A DNA stretch of 49,434 nt from Desulfatibacillum sp. (GTDB lineage Bacteria > Desulfobacterota > Desulfobacteria > Desulfobacterales > Desulfatibacillaceae): assembly GCA_016342355.1 (NCBI GenBank), contig JAEINP010000038.1, positions 1 to 49,434 of the forward strand. The letters are read 5' to 3'. A program made the position numbers and the translations under genes. Under the pieces are notes generated by a model that worked only from the letters and a program-made list of their open reading frames with translations, did no database searches and had not been told where the DNA came from. Positions 28,191 to 37,089 of the stretch are shown piece after piece. Positions within the stretch are counted from its first letter, which is position 1. Each line of letters starts with the position of its first letter.

Positions 28191-29291
28191 TTAGGCTTTG
28201 CCGCCCAACACCCTTTTTAGCTTGTTGGTGAGCTTTTTTTCTTCCTGGTGGGCGAATTCCTCAAGGAGGGCCTCTTGTTTTTTGCTGAGGTTGGTGGGGG
28301 TCTTTACCATGATTTGAATAATCTGATCCCCCCGGCCGTTACCTCGCAATGAAGGAATACCGGCTCTGTTCAGGGTCACGATGTCCCCGGGTTGAGTGCC
28401 CTTTTTGATTTTTAAATCCGCTTCCCCTTCCAGGGTTTTCACTTTGATGTCCGCCCCAAGGGCGGCCTGAACAAAAGAAATTGGTATCTGGCAGACCACA
28501 TCGTTTCCCTGGCGCTGGAAAAACTCATGGGCCTCCACAAAGAGAAACACATACAGATCCCCCGGAGGCCCACCCTGGGGGCCTGCCTCGCCTTCGCCTG
28601 AAAGCCGAAGCCGTGAGCCGTTATCCACTCCCGCAGGAATGCGCACGGTCACCTTTTTCCGTTCCTGAACAATTCCCTGACCATGACAATTATGGCAGGG
28701 GTGCTCTATGGTGCGCCCCTGGCCCCGGCAGTGAGGGCAGGTGGTCCGCACCGTAAAAAACCCTTGCCTTGCGGTTGCCTGGCCGCTGCCCTGACAGTGG
28801 GCGCAAACTGCTGGGCCGGTGCCTTCTTCGCAACCGGAGCCCTTGCACTCCCGGCAGGTTTCGGGTTTTTGAATATCAATTTCTTTTTCAGCCCCAAAGG
28901 CGGCCTCCATGAAACTGAGCCTCATGTCGTACCGGAGGTCCGCTCCCCGCACCACACGGTTTCGTCCCCGCCGTCCGCCGCCAAAACCGAAGAATTCCTC
29001 AAAAATATCTCCGAAGCTGGAAAAAATGTCGTCAAAGCCGCTAAAACCGCTAAAACCTTGCCCTGAAAGCCCCTCATGACCATATTGATCATAAATACCG
29101 CGCTTTTTGGGGTCCGTCAGGACCTCGTAGGCTTCCGCGGCTTCCTTGAACATCTCCTCCGACTCCTTGTCGCCAGGATTGCGGTCAGGATGATATTGCA
29201 AGGCCAATTTTCGGTAAGCGGTCTTTAGTTGTGCGGAAGATGCGTCGCGCTCAACCCCCAATATTTCGTAATAACAGCGTTTTTCGTTCAT
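28191..29291 (-). CDS. dnaJ: Chaperone protein DnaJ
   Basis: A 366-residue type A DnaJ, the co-chaperone of DnaK. The J domain has HPD near residue 34. The Gly/Phe region ([14 protein letters not shown]) follows. Four zinc motifs are present in order: [24 protein letters not shown] and CHNCHGQG. The C-terminal domain carries [20 protein letters not shown]. No dnaK or grpE gene lies beside it, so it is a solitary dnaJ. A CIRCE-type inverted repeat was searched for by eye upstream and not found. Confidence 0.96.
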   Translation of the reverse strand: MNEKRCYYEILGVERDASSAQLKTAYRKLALQYHPDRNPGDKESEEMFKEAAEAYEVLTDPKKRGIYDQYGHEGLSGQGFSGFSGFDDIFSSFGDIFEEFFGFGGGRRGRNRVVRGADLRYDMRLSFMEAAFGAEKEIDIQKPETCRECKGSGCEEGTGPAVCAHCQGSGQATARQGFFTVRTTCPHCRGQGRTIEHPCHNCHGQGIVQERKKVTVRIPAGVDNGSRLRLSGEGEAGPQGGPPGDLYVFLFVEAHEFFQRQGNDVVCQIPISFVQAALGADIKVKTLEGEADLKIKKGTQPGDIVTLNRAGIPSLRGNGRGDQIIQIMVKTPTNLSKKQEALLEEFAHQEEKKLTNKLKRVLGGKA

Positions 29292-29573
29292 GTCTGACTT
29301 GTTGTCTGGTACCTAAATGGATTATTGGAATAACAGAGGCTACATTCACTAAACCTGTCTGGTAGCACCTAAAAACTTAACACATTAACGCCGGATGTCA
29401 ACGCTTGACAATGTTCCCTTTTTCTCCTGCTGATTTGGCCTGCCCTTCCGTCTTGTAAATAGGGGCAAAAAGTCCACCGGGTGAAAAATTTAAAAAAAAC
29501 GTGTCACACTCATCCTGTTTTTTGCATCTATCCATTATAAACGGCCGGAATGCAAGGGCAAGGAGACTCAGCA

Positions 29574-30425
29574 ATGAACGAAAAACTCGAAAAGCTGGTC
29601 CGGGAAGCAAAACAGGGAGACCGGAACGCCCTGGAAAACCTGGTGCAGGCGATCCAGCACCGTATATACGGACTGGCGCTAAAAATGCTGTATCATCCCC
29701 AGGATGCCGAAGACGCCACCCAAGAGATCCTGATCCGCATCATAACCCACTTGGGAAGTTTTGGACACAGAAGCGCCTTTGACACCTGGGCTCTCAAGGT
29801 GGCTTCCAATCATTTACTGGGGGTTCGCAGAAAAAAGGCGGCCTTGTGGTACACCTTTGAAAAATGCCAAGCCATGATCGAACCGGACATTCCCGACACT
29901 CCGGCCCTGGATTACAATGCTGCGGATCAGGAACTCATCGTCCGGGAAATGCGCCTGAGTTGCATGCAAGGCCTGCTGCAATGCCTGGATTGGGAGCATC
30001 GCATTGTTTACATCCTGGGGGAAACCATGGATTTCCCGGGGCCGGAAGGCGGCGCCATCCTGGGCATTCGGGCGGCCACTTTCCGAAAACGGCTTTCCCG
30101 GGCCAGGGAAAAAATCCGGGCATTCATTAGCGCCAATTGCGATCTCTACGAACAAGGCAACCCCTGCAATTGTCTGCAACAAGGGGCAATCGCCTTGCGC
30201 AAAGGAGTCATGGACCTGGACAACCTGCCCTTTGCACGACATCCCGCCCAGAAATCCCCAGGGCCGGATATAGAGCATAGCCTGAAGGCCCTTGATCGTT
30301 TATCCCGGGAGACAGCCATCATGCGCTCCCATCCCGACTACGAAGCTCCCCAGGCCTTTATACAGGCTATCCGGCGCATGTTGGATTCCGGGGAATTCCA
30401 GGAACTGAGAAACAATATTCAATAG
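29574..30425 (+). CDS. ECF-like sigma-70 family RNA polymerase sigma factor with a Cys-containing tail
   Basis: A 283-residue sigma factor. Region 2 is at about residues 25-90 (DAEDATQEILIRI, the core-binding helix, then SAFDTWALKVASNHLL). Region 4 (about 130-185) contains GIRAATFRKRLSRAREKIR, the helix that reads the -35 element. Beyond region 4 is an extension of about 100 residues with Cys189, Cys198 and Cys200 (NPCNC), which may bind a metal. The ATG at 29574 follows AAGGAG. No anti-sigma gene is next to it; instead a Cys-rich DUF3795 gene follows by 11 bases. A regulon cannot be predicted. Confidence 0.85.
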   Translation: MNEKLEKLVREAKQGDRNALENLVQAIQHRIYGLALKMLYHPQDAEDATQEILIRIITHLGSFGHRSAFDTWALKVASNHLLGVRRKKAALWYTFEKCQAMIEPDIPDTPALDYNAADQELIVREMRLSCMQGLLQCLDWEHRIVYILGETMDFPGPEGGAILGIRAATFRKRLSRAREKIRAFISANCDLYEQGNPCNCLQQGAIALRKGVMDLDNLPFARHPAQKSPGPDIEHSLKALDRLSRETAIMRSHPDYEAPQAFIQAIRRMLDSGEFQELRNNIQ

Positions 30426-30436
30426 GAGAAACAACC

Positions 30437-30787
30437 ATGGAAGAAATGGTCGCTTATTGCGGATTAGTGTGCACCCAATGCCCTGCTTTCATCGCCACCC
30501 AGAAGGACGACGATTCATTGAGGGAAAAAACCGCCGCCTTTTACGCAAAGGAGTACGGGTTCACGTTAAAACCCGAGGAAATTAATTGTGACGGATGCCT
30601 GCCCCGGGAAGGACGCAAAATTGGGTATTGCGCCACCTGCGATATTCGGGCGTGCGGCCGGGAGAAAGAGTTGGAAAACTGCGCCCACTGCCAGGATCTT
30701 CCCTGCTCCAAACTGGACGCTTTTCACAATTTTTCAACATTCGCCAAGGACAGTTTTGAAAAGATCAGGCAAAGCCTTAAACAATGA
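30437..30787 (+). CDS. DUF3795 Cys-rich protein
   Basis: A 116-residue protein with ten or more Cys residues in pairs and near-pairs: YCGLVCTQCPAF, CDGCLP, YCATCDIRACG, CAHCQDLPCSKL. This is the DUF3795 pattern; metal or iron-sulfur binding is expected but not proven. It starts 11 bases after the sigma-factor stop and is surely co-transcribed with it. A redox- or metal-sensing partner of the sigma factor is an inference. Confidence 0.8.
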   Translation: MEEMVAYCGLVCTQCPAFIATQKDDDSLREKTAAFYAKEYGFTLKPEEINCDGCLPREGRKIGYCATCDIRACGREKELENCAHCQDLPCSKLDAFHNFSTFAKDSFEKIRQSLKQ

Positions 30788-30832
30788 AAATAAAACGCCC
30801 GCCCAGGCCAGAGCATTCCGGCCGGGCGGGCG
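30785..30832 (-). terminator. Terminator of the FecR-domain gene
   Basis: CGCCCGCCC-A-GGCC (30796-30809) pairs with GGCC-GGGCGGGCG (30820-30832), with one bulge. On the minus strand TTTTATTTTC follows, so it ends the FecR-domain gene. It may also stop readthrough from the DUF3795 gene. Confidence 0.8.
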
Positions 30833-30849
30833 AAACACATCAACGGCCC

Positions 30850-31920
30850 TTATTCGCAGGGGTTCCTGTTTGCAAAGGCCCCGGGCTTGGGCATGCCGAG
30901 ATCTTCCATCTGTGCGGAGCTTGCCGGCCTGTCCCCGGAACTTTCGATGGCGCCAATGTCTCCTGCATCCACACCAGCAATGGCACGCTGCCCCTCTCTG
31001 ACATCCAGTTCTTCCTGGTTTAATTTAGCCCAATCATCCTCTGAAGCCCCGGCTTCCAGGGCGGATGCTTCCGCCTCGATCATGGCTTTCAAGCGCGTCT
31101 TCGCTTGGCGCAAATTTTCCCGGGCATCTGCCAGAATCTGCTTGTCAGGCGTCCACAATTCCAAAAAAGCAGCGCAATAACGGGTTTCCTCAGCGGCGGC
31201 CTTATTAGCCCGAATCCAGGCCAGTTTGCGTGTCTGCTCCGCCGCATCTTCTTCCAGGGTGGCGTCATTGGCTCTTTGGGCAACCAGTGCAGCTATATTT
31301 GCGACCAGGGCTCCTTTTATAAACTCGCTGTTCGTTGCCTCCCTGGGTGGCACATTGTCCGCAACCCCGGCCTTCCATGGCCCAATGGTAAAACTCCGGT
31401 CCCCCTCGTCGAAGGAAAGGAAGGCCTCCCCTTTCTGGTTCACGGAAACCAGGGCGGCAATCCGCGTGGTTCCGGAGTCTTCCCGCAAACCGGACACCAT
31501 GGGCGGCGTGGCGATTTCCGAACGCATTAGCCGGTAATCCGTTTCGATCCACATCTTGCCCATGTATAGGGTAAAACGGCGGCGGGTAAGGTCCGATTGA
31601 ATTATGGGCAACCCTCTTCGGGTCCATTGCTTTAATTCAAGAGCGGAATAGCGGCAAAGCATTAACCGGGAGCCGTCCTTGAATGCCACTTCCACGGTTC
31701 CATCGGTGGTCACAATTTTGTCCCCGGAAAAAACGGGAAGACCGGCAACCATTTCCCCGCCCCAGATTCCCTGGCTTCTTAACAACACCTCGCCGGAAAA
31801 TTCAGTCACTGTGCCTATAGGGCCATCCTCCGCCAGACACATGCCGGAAAGGAGCAGGAAAACAATAAGAACCGTTACTATGGGAAGTTTTTTACCGCGA
31901 ATGATGCAACACTTGCTCAT
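30850..31920 (-). CDS. FecR-domain exported protein
   Basis: A 356-residue protein with an N-terminal signal sequence or anchor (about residues 12-30, LPIVTVLIVFLLLSGMCLA). A FecR domain (about 35-130) with FSGDKIVTTDGTVEVAFKDGSRLML follows; in this family it is a periplasmic beta-sandwich. The second half is helical and rich in Ala, Arg and Glu. Unlike classical FecR it has no cytoplasmic anti-sigma N terminus and no adjacent TonB receptor. It is convergent with the sigma-DUF3795 unit, so it is not an obvious anti-sigma partner of that factor. Confidence 0.75.
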   Translation of the reverse strand: MSKCCIIRGKKLPIVTVLIVFLLLSGMCLAEDGPIGTVTEFSGEVLLRSQGIWGGEMVAGLPVFSGDKIVTTDGTVEVAFKDGSRLMLCRYSALELKQWTRRGLPIIQSDLTRRRFTLYMGKMWIETDYRLMRSEIATPPMVSGLREDSGTTRIAALVSVNQKGEAFLSFDEGDRSFTIGPWKAGVADNVPPREATNSEFIKGALVANIAALVAQRANDATLEEDAAEQTRKLAWIRANKAAAEETRYCAAFLELWTPDKQILADARENLRQAKTRLKAMIEAEASALEAGASEDDWAKLNQEELDVREGQRAIAGVDAGDIGAIESSGDRPASSAQMEDLGMPKPGAFANRNPCE

Positions 31921-32037
31921 CTTATGACCTCTTTGTGATTTCGGGGATTGGCTTGAATACCATAAGAGACTGGTAATTATGCTAAATACTATTGATACAA
32001 ACGTGGGTCAAGCCCTTTTTCCCTTGCAAGGAGGTAT

Positions 32038-32066
32038 TTGACAATCCCCAAAAATTCTGGTAAAAA
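32038..32066 (+). promoter_or_regulatory. Probable promoter for the kinase-response regulator unit
   Basis: TTGACA (32038-32043) and TAAAAA (32061-32066) are separated by 17 bases, which matches the sigma-70 consensus in the -35 exactly and in four of six -10 bases. The kinase ATG lies about 138 bases downstream. Confidence 0.5.
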
Positions 32067-32203
32067 TTTTCTAAAGTTCCACGCATGGTCAGTTTTTCCT
32101 TTTCAAGGTGGCATTTCCGACCCCTTGCATGTCCAGGCATACGCTTTGCAGGCAGGAAAAACAGGTATTGTACAGGGATCTTAGCCAGACTCGCCGGGGG
32201 GGC

Positions 32204-33451
32204 ATGAGCGGCAAAAAATCAGATAACACAGATTTATCTTGTGTCAGTGCCAAGTCAAATCCCGAACCCTTGGTGATAGACCCGGCCAGGGTGGAGGAGC
32301 TTGCCACACGGCTTGCGGAGTCTGAAAAAAAACTCCTGCGGGAAAGCATGCTCCTTCAGGCCACCCGGGAGGCCTGGGAAATGAGCGAGGCTCATTACCA
32401 GGGTCTCATGGAGAGTATGGAGGACATTGTCTTTTCCGCGGATTCCACGGGCCGGATTGTCCATATCAATCCGGCTGTGGAAACAATCTTGGGGTATCTG
32501 CCGAAACAAATCATAGGGGACTACCTGTTTGATTATGTGGCACCGGCTGACAAGGACAAGGCAATCAATCAGTTCGCCAAGGTATTTGTGCAATCTCCCC
32601 AAAGAGGCGAATACCGGGCCATGGGAGAATCCGGCGCTGCACTATGGTTTCGAGTCACGGCCTTTCCGTTACGCACCGTAACAGGAATAGGAGGCGTGCG
32701 GTGCGTGGCCTCAGAAATAAGCACGGAAAAGATGTTGCAGGAGGAGTTGCATTGGTCGCAACAGCAAGCCATAACCGGGCAAATGGCCGTCTTGTTGGCC
32801 CGGGAAATATGCGATTCCTGGCAGAAAACCCAAGCCATGCTGGATTCCTTCAATAACATGGCACAAGAGAATCCTGAAATGGCGCCATTTTTTACCCGGT
32901 TATCGGATAGTTTTGCCAGCTTTCCCGAAGCGTTGCGCACATTGGCCAGTTTGGATCCCGGCCTGGACGAAAGAGTCAGGGCGGTCAACCTGAACCAAAG
33001 CATCTTAAAAGTTTTCCGTCTGCTCAGGCAAAGATTTGAACGATATGGAGTCCGGACCACTCTCAGCCTTTCCACCAGGGTGCCTTTTACCATGGCTTGG
33101 CCCAAACGCATGGAGCACGCCTTTTTTGTTTTATTACACCACGCAAGCAGAGCTATACAGGAGAAAAGCCTCCGGTCCGGGCATCCCGGAGAAATCAATG
33201 TGACATCCCGGAGAAAAAAAGATAGAATTATTATTGAATTCTCAGACAATGGCCCGGGGCTATCCCGGGAAGATTGCCAGCGTATCTTTGATTTCAACTA
33301 TTGCCTTGGAAGTTCGACCGCCGGGGGAGTGGGGCTCCATATGTCCCGGTCGATCATTGAGGACCACGGAGGCTCCATTCGGGCCAATGCATCGCCCGAA
33401 GGGGGCGCGCTCTTCACCATAGATCTGCCAGTGCGCCATCCCGGGGCTTGA
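32204..33451 (+). CDS. PAS-domain histidine-kinase-like protein, degenerate
   Basis: A 415-residue protein. A PAS domain lies at about residues 63-178 (QGLMESMEDIVFSADSTG), a dimerisation region at about 180-240, and a HATPase domain at about 290-412 with G1 SDNGPGL and G2 GVGLHMSRSIIEDHGG. The H-box that normally reads LAHEI reads LAREI, so the phospho-acceptor His is Arg200 (codon 32801-32803). The N-box Asn is replaced by His312-His313 (33137-33142). No membrane helix is seen. The start at 32204 is favoured over 32108 because GGGGGG precedes it. The response regulator gene follows after 29 bases. It may act without kinase activity, or be regulatory. Confidence 0.85.
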   Translation: MSGKKSDNTDLSCVSAKSNPEPLVIDPARVEELATRLAESEKKLLRESMLLQATREAWEMSEAHYQGLMESMEDIVFSADSTGRIVHINPAVETILGYLPKQIIGDYLFDYVAPADKDKAINQFAKVFVQSPQRGEYRAMGESGAALWFRVTAFPLRTVTGIGGVRCVASEISTEKMLQEELHWSQQQAITGQMAVLLAREICDSWQKTQAMLDSFNNMAQENPEMAPFFTRLSDSFASFPEALRTLASLDPGLDERVRAVNLNQSILKVFRLLRQRFERYGVRTTLSLSTRVPFTMAWPKRMEHAFFVLLHHASRAIQEKSLRSGHPGEINVTSRRKKDRIIIEFSDNGPGLSREDCQRIFDFNYCLGSSTAGGVGLHMSRSIIEDHGGSIRANASPEGGALFTIDLPVRHPGA

Positions 33452-33480
33452 ACCATCTGCATCAGATAGCAGGACAGACC

Positions 33481-34041
33481 ATGCCCGACCATTCGATTTT
33501 ATTTGTGGATGATGACTATTACTCCAGGGAGGCCACGGCCAGGGATCTGAAATCCAGGGGGTACCAGGTCACGACAGCACCTGACGGGGAAACCGCCTTG
33601 GAATTATTGGCGAAAAACTCCTTTAACCTTGTTATCACCGACCTGGTGATGGACCAGGTGGACGGAATCGAGGTGCTAAAAACCGCCAAAAACATGCATC
33701 CCGACATCATGGTCATTATTCTGACGGGGTACGGAGACATGTCTTCCGCCATTGAAGCGCTCAGGCTTTCGGCCGACGACTACCTACTCAAGCCCTGCGA
33801 TCCGGAAGAAACCCATTTCAGGGTCATAAAATGTTTGAAAAAGCAGGAGTTCAAAAAAAGAATCCAGGCTTATGAAGAAATCCTGCCAATCTGTTGCGTG
33901 TGCAAAAAAATCCGGGACGACGAAGGCAAGGAACCCGGCACCGGACAATGGATGGACCTGGAGGATTACCTGGAGCAACGCGGCAAGTTCGACGTTAACA
34001 CAACCCTTTGCCCCGCCTGCGGATACGGGGAAACCGGATAA
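33481..34041 (+). CDS. Response regulator with a C-terminal zinc-ribbon-like domain
   Basis: A 186-residue protein. The receiver domain (1-120) is complete: acidic pocket Asp10-Asp12, phospho-acceptor Asp54 in VITDLVMDQ, Thr82 in ILTGYG and Lys104 in LLKPCD. The rest (about 130-186) has ICCVCKKI and CPACG spaced by some 50 residues, the pattern found after PAS or receiver domains in many Desulfobacterota and probably binding zinc. There is no DNA-binding or enzyme output domain. The ATG at 33481 follows AGGAC; TTG at 33448 would overlap the kinase stop. Confidence 0.88.
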   Translation: MPDHSILFVDDDYYSREATARDLKSRGYQVTTAPDGETALELLAKNSFNLVITDLVMDQVDGIEVLKTAKNMHPDIMVIILTGYGDMSSAIEALRLSADDYLLKPCDPEETHFRVIKCLKKQEFKKRIQAYEEILPICCVCKKIRDDEGKEPGTGQWMDLEDYLEQRGKFDVNTTLCPACGYGETG

Positions 34042-34132
34042 ATCGTTTATCCTTCCCCGGGCCTTGGAACACCAATCTGCAGCATAGCGCGGGCTCTTTC
34101 AAAATTTACCCACCATTACAAGGAGAATTCCT

Positions 34133-35185
34133 ATGAGAACGCCCTTGATCGTTCTGCTGTTTCTTGCGGTTGTCCTGTCCTTTGCAGCCCCCCCATCCAT
34201 GGCTGAAACCCAATATGGCGAGTGGGAATTGGTCATGGATAAAAATGGCATCAAAGCCTATTCCCGAAAGGTGGAGGGATCAGGAATCTTTGAATTCCGG
34301 GCAGTTGCCGTGGTGGACGCCCCCATAGAGGTCGTGGGAGAAACCCTGCGGGATGTTCCAGCATGCGCCGAGTGGCTGCCCTACTGCAACGAATCCCGTC
34401 TGCTGGAAATGAAGGACCGCAACCACTTTTCCACTTACGTTTCCTTAGACCTGCCCTGGCCCCTCAAGGACCGGGATCTGACATTGGGAACAGAGACTGA
34501 ATACGACCTGGTCCATGGCCGGGCAGTCACTGACCTGTACAATACGGATATTGCTTCCTGCCCCATTACAGATTCACATATCCGCATGCCCTGCCTGAAA
34601 GGCCAGTATGTTTTTGAGTTCATCACCAGAGAAAGAACCGGCATCATCCAAACTTACAGGGCGGATCTGGCTGGCAAGGTGCCGGACTGGATGGCCAATA
34701 TCGCCACAAAGTATAATATGTACGATACATTCATGAACCTAAAAGAAATGTTCAAAAAGGAAAAGTATATTGAACTGGCAAAAAAATCGCCTGATTTGGA
34801 AATATGCCTGGATATTCTTGCCAACAAAAACCGGGTCAAGGAAATCCTGGTGGCAAGACTGAAAGAATTCATCAATGATGAAGGCTTTATTGCAATGATC
34901 CTTGCGGACCGGGACATCGACCGGATACTACTATCCGACAACGGAAAAACCAGCGAAACCATTCTCTACGGTTGGGGATCGGACGAAAGCAAGAAATCGG
35001 CCATTAAAGGCATATTGCGAGCCTATCTTTCGGCACGGGGTCAGGACGAAAAAACCATCAAAACCGTCCTCAAGGACGAAACCCTGGTGGAAACCATCCT
35101 GTACGGTCCCAAGCCCTCCTGCCCTTCGTCCGGCCGGATTCTCGAAACCTACCTCAAAGAGGCCAGTGTCATGGCCAGCAAGTGA
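34133..35185 (+). CDS. Exported START-domain protein with a helical C-terminal extension
   Basis: A 350-residue protein with a cleavable signal peptide (cleavage near SMAE). Residues about 25-210 form a START-like lipid-binding fold (GEWELVMDKNGIKAYSRKVEGS, then LPWPLKDRDL and the trailing C-terminal helix). Residues 215-350 are an extra helical region of no family I know, in which ETILYG occurs twice (positions near 278 and 322) before GWG and GPK. The start has AAGGAG seven bases upstream. Ninety bases separate it from the response regulator, so co-transcription is possible. Lipid or sterol-like ligand binding is inferred from the fold. Confidence 0.75.
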   Translation: MRTPLIVLLFLAVVLSFAAPPSMAETQYGEWELVMDKNGIKAYSRKVEGSGIFEFRAVAVVDAPIEVVGETLRDVPACAEWLPYCNESRLLEMKDRNHFSTYVSLDLPWPLKDRDLTLGTETEYDLVHGRAVTDLYNTDIASCPITDSHIRMPCLKGQYVFEFITRERTGIIQTYRADLAGKVPDWMANIATKYNMYDTFMNLKEMFKKEKYIELAKKSPDLEICLDILANKNRVKEILVARLKEFINDEGFIAMILADRDIDRILLSDNGKTSETILYGWGSDESKKSAIKGILRAYLSARGQDEKTIKTVLKDETLVETILYGPKPSCPSSGRILETYLKEASVMASK

Positions 35186-35337
35186 CTTCGCCGTGTATGG
35201 ACCGGTTTTATAGGCGGAAAAACAATTGTATATCGTCACCGACTTTCCCGGACACCGATTTGCAGAAAAAATATGTATCTAAAGGATTAAATCAATGGCT
35301 GGTAAAAACAGGCAGCGCCGCCTTCGGGGGTGGAAGG

Positions 35338-35372
35338 GGGGCTGCCTGAGGGGTAGGCAGCCCCGGCTTTTG
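35338..35372 (+). terminator. Terminator downstream of the START-domain gene
   Basis: GGGGCTGCC (35338-35346) pairs with GGCAGCCCC (35356-35364), followed by GGCTTTTGG, a short T tract. It lies about 150 bases after the stop. Confidence 0.65.
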
Positions 35373-35641
35373 GGGAGTGTGGAGTGGTTCGAGGTGAAAG
35401 GCATCAACACATGATGGTCGAATTCTGTGGAATGGATTCCCGGGCCGGAGTGGCCAGGGCTAATCTGCGGCATCCATCACCGATTTCACGCTCTAAAACC
35501 AAGGTCGTCCCTGACATTTTTGCGGTTACACAGTTTTTTTGGAAAAAGTTTTTCCATGGGCGCTTGCAACCAACGAATTATCTGTGTATTAGAGAAATCG
35601 CTGTGCCATGAGGCGCCATATTTCAAATCGGGGAAGGGACG
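35373..35641. other. Intergenic stretch before the pRiA4b-like gene
   Basis: No gene, repeat or clear promoter. A TTTTTTTGGAAAAAGTTTTTCC stretch near 35535 contains the small inverted repeat GGAAAAA-GTTTTTCC. Short open frames lack ribosome binding sites. Confidence 0.4.
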
Positions 35642-36211
35642 ATGGCTCAACGAAAGAAAATCCTGCCAATAAAACAGGTTTACCAAGTCAAGATCACACT
35701 GAAGACTATCCGCCCCCCCATATGGAGACGGATATTGGTCACCAGCGATACAACTTTATCGCAATTCCACACGATCATTCAGCACGCCATGGGGTGGCAA
35801 AACGGCCGTGAACATTTATTTGAAATAGAAAAAATGCAATTTGGCCAAAATGACCCCTATGACCCCACATCACCCAAGGACGAAACCAAGGTCCGCCTTT
35901 CCAAAATAGTCACCAAGGAAAGTACGAAATTCAAGTACATATACGACTATGATGATTACTGGGAGCATGAAATCCTGGTGGAAAGAATTCTGCCTTTGGA
36001 GCAGGGGGAAACCTATCCCCAGTGCATCAAGGGAAAGCGGGCTTGTCCGCCGGAGGAAGTGGGGGGGCCTCCCGGGTATCTGGACCTTATGGAGGCTCTG
36101 GAAAGCCCGGAAGACACGGAAAATGGTGAGATCCTGGATTTTGTGGAAGATGATTGGGACCCGGAGTACTTTGACGTGTCTGAAGCCAATGAGTTGCTGA
36201 CAGCCGTTTAA
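35642..36211 (+). CDS. Plasmid pRiA4b ORF-3 family protein
   Basis: A 189-residue protein of the pRiA4b ORF-3-like family, found widely as a solitary or transposon-associated gene. The core motifs are YQVKITLKTIRPPIWRRI near residue 13, TLSQFHTIIQHAMGW, and the acidic FKYIYDYDDYWEHEI followed by YPQCIKGKRACPPEEVGG. The function is not known. The sequence is complete and normal for the family, with no flanking transposase to suggest mobility. Confidence 0.85.
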   Translation: MAQRKKILPIKQVYQVKITLKTIRPPIWRRILVTSDTTLSQFHTIIQHAMGWQNGREHLFEIEKMQFGQNDPYDPTSPKDETKVRLSKIVTKESTKFKYIYDYDDYWEHEILVERILPLEQGETYPQCIKGKRACPPEEVGGPPGYLDLMEALESPEDTENGEILDFVEDDWDPEYFDVSEANELLTAV

Positions 36212-36276
36212 GTTTCAGTCCTGAATCCCCTTGTGAATCCTGGACCTTTTAGCCATAGCGCAATAGGGGAGATACC

Positions 36277-36957
36277 ATGATTGAACCCAAGGATCGGATC
36301 ATATTCGCCCTGGACGTGCCCACTTTGGAGCGCGCCAGCCACTATGCAAATCTGCTTGCCCTCCATGTGGGCATGTTCAAGGTGGGCCTGGAGCTTTTCG
36401 CCGCAGAGGGACCCCTTGTGGTGCGTGAGGTTTTGGGGGCTGGCAATAAAATTTTTCTGGACCTCAAACTGCACGATATTCCCAAAACCGTGGAGCGGGC
36501 CATGGCTGTCCTGGCCGGGCTGGGCGTAAGCCTTGCTACCGTCCATACTTCCGGCGGGCCTGAAATGCTCAGGGCCGCCGTGGAAGGCGCCCGGGGCAAG
36601 GTGGGTGTTTTGGGAGTGACGGTGCTCACCAGTGAAGGCGGAAACCCTCAAACCATTTCAGACAGGGTTTTGCAGCGGGCCATGGCCGCCAAGGAAGCCG
36701 GATGCGCCGGGGTTGTTTGCTCGGGCATGGAAGCCGGAGTTGTGCGAAAGGCCGTGGGCAAGGACTTTTTTATCGTCACTCCCGGAATCCGACTGGCGGA
36801 CGACAATTCCAAGGATGACCAGAAGCGGGTGGTCACTCCCGGCAGGGCCATTGCCGGAGGCGCCAGCCATATTGTGGTTGGCAGACCCATCCGGGACGCC
36901 TCGGACCCTGTGCAGGCCGCCCTTGCCATTGCCCGGGATATTGAGAAATCAGCCTAA
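36277..36957 (+). CDS. pyrF: Orotidine 5'-phosphate decarboxylase
   Basis: A 226-residue TIM-barrel enzyme for the last step of UMP synthesis. The catalytic site FLDLKLHDIPKT contains the Asp-x-Lys-x-x-Asp motif, and the phosphate-binding end GASHIVVGRPI is present. TPGIRLADDNSKDDQKRVVTP precedes it, as in the bacterial short form. The ATG at 36277 is preceded by AGGGGAG at about 36266. Other pyrimidine genes are not nearby. Confidence 0.96.
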   Translation: MIEPKDRIIFALDVPTLERASHYANLLALHVGMFKVGLELFAAEGPLVVREVLGAGNKIFLDLKLHDIPKTVERAMAVLAGLGVSLATVHTSGGPEMLRAAVEGARGKVGVLGVTVLTSEGGNPQTISDRVLQRAMAAKEAGCAGVVCSGMEAGVVRKAVGKDFFIVTPGIRLADDNSKDDQKRVVTPGRAIAGGASHIVVGRPIRDASDPVQAALAIARDIEKSA

Positions 36958-37018
36958 ACGACGTTGAATGTCAGTCTCGGGGCAAACCTGCATTAAAACG
37001 AAAGATCAAAAAAAATAA

Positions 37019-37059
37019 AATGGGGAAAACGTCCTTGATTATAGGATGGTTTCCCCATT
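37019..37059. terminator. Bidirectional terminator between pyrF and lysC
   Basis: AATGGGGAAAAC (37019-37030) pairs with GTTTCCCCATT (37049-37059), with one extra A in the left arm. On the minus strand TTTTATTTTTTTT follows, a strong end for the phoH-lysC operon. On the plus strand GTTGTTT follows, a weaker stop for pyrF. Confidence 0.8.
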
Positions 37060-37089
37060 GTTGTTTCACCATCATGGCAAAGAGTTCGC

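Noticed and set aside
29292-29573. CIRCE element or heat-shock promoter upstream of dnaJ
   Set aside because: No TTAGCACTC-N9-GAGTGCTAA was found and no good heat-shock promoter. Only a weak TTGACA-N16-TAAGTT is present on the minus strand.
35642-36211. pRiA4b ORF-3-like gene as a sign of a mobile element
   Set aside because: No transposase, integrase, terminal repeats or target-site duplication flank it.
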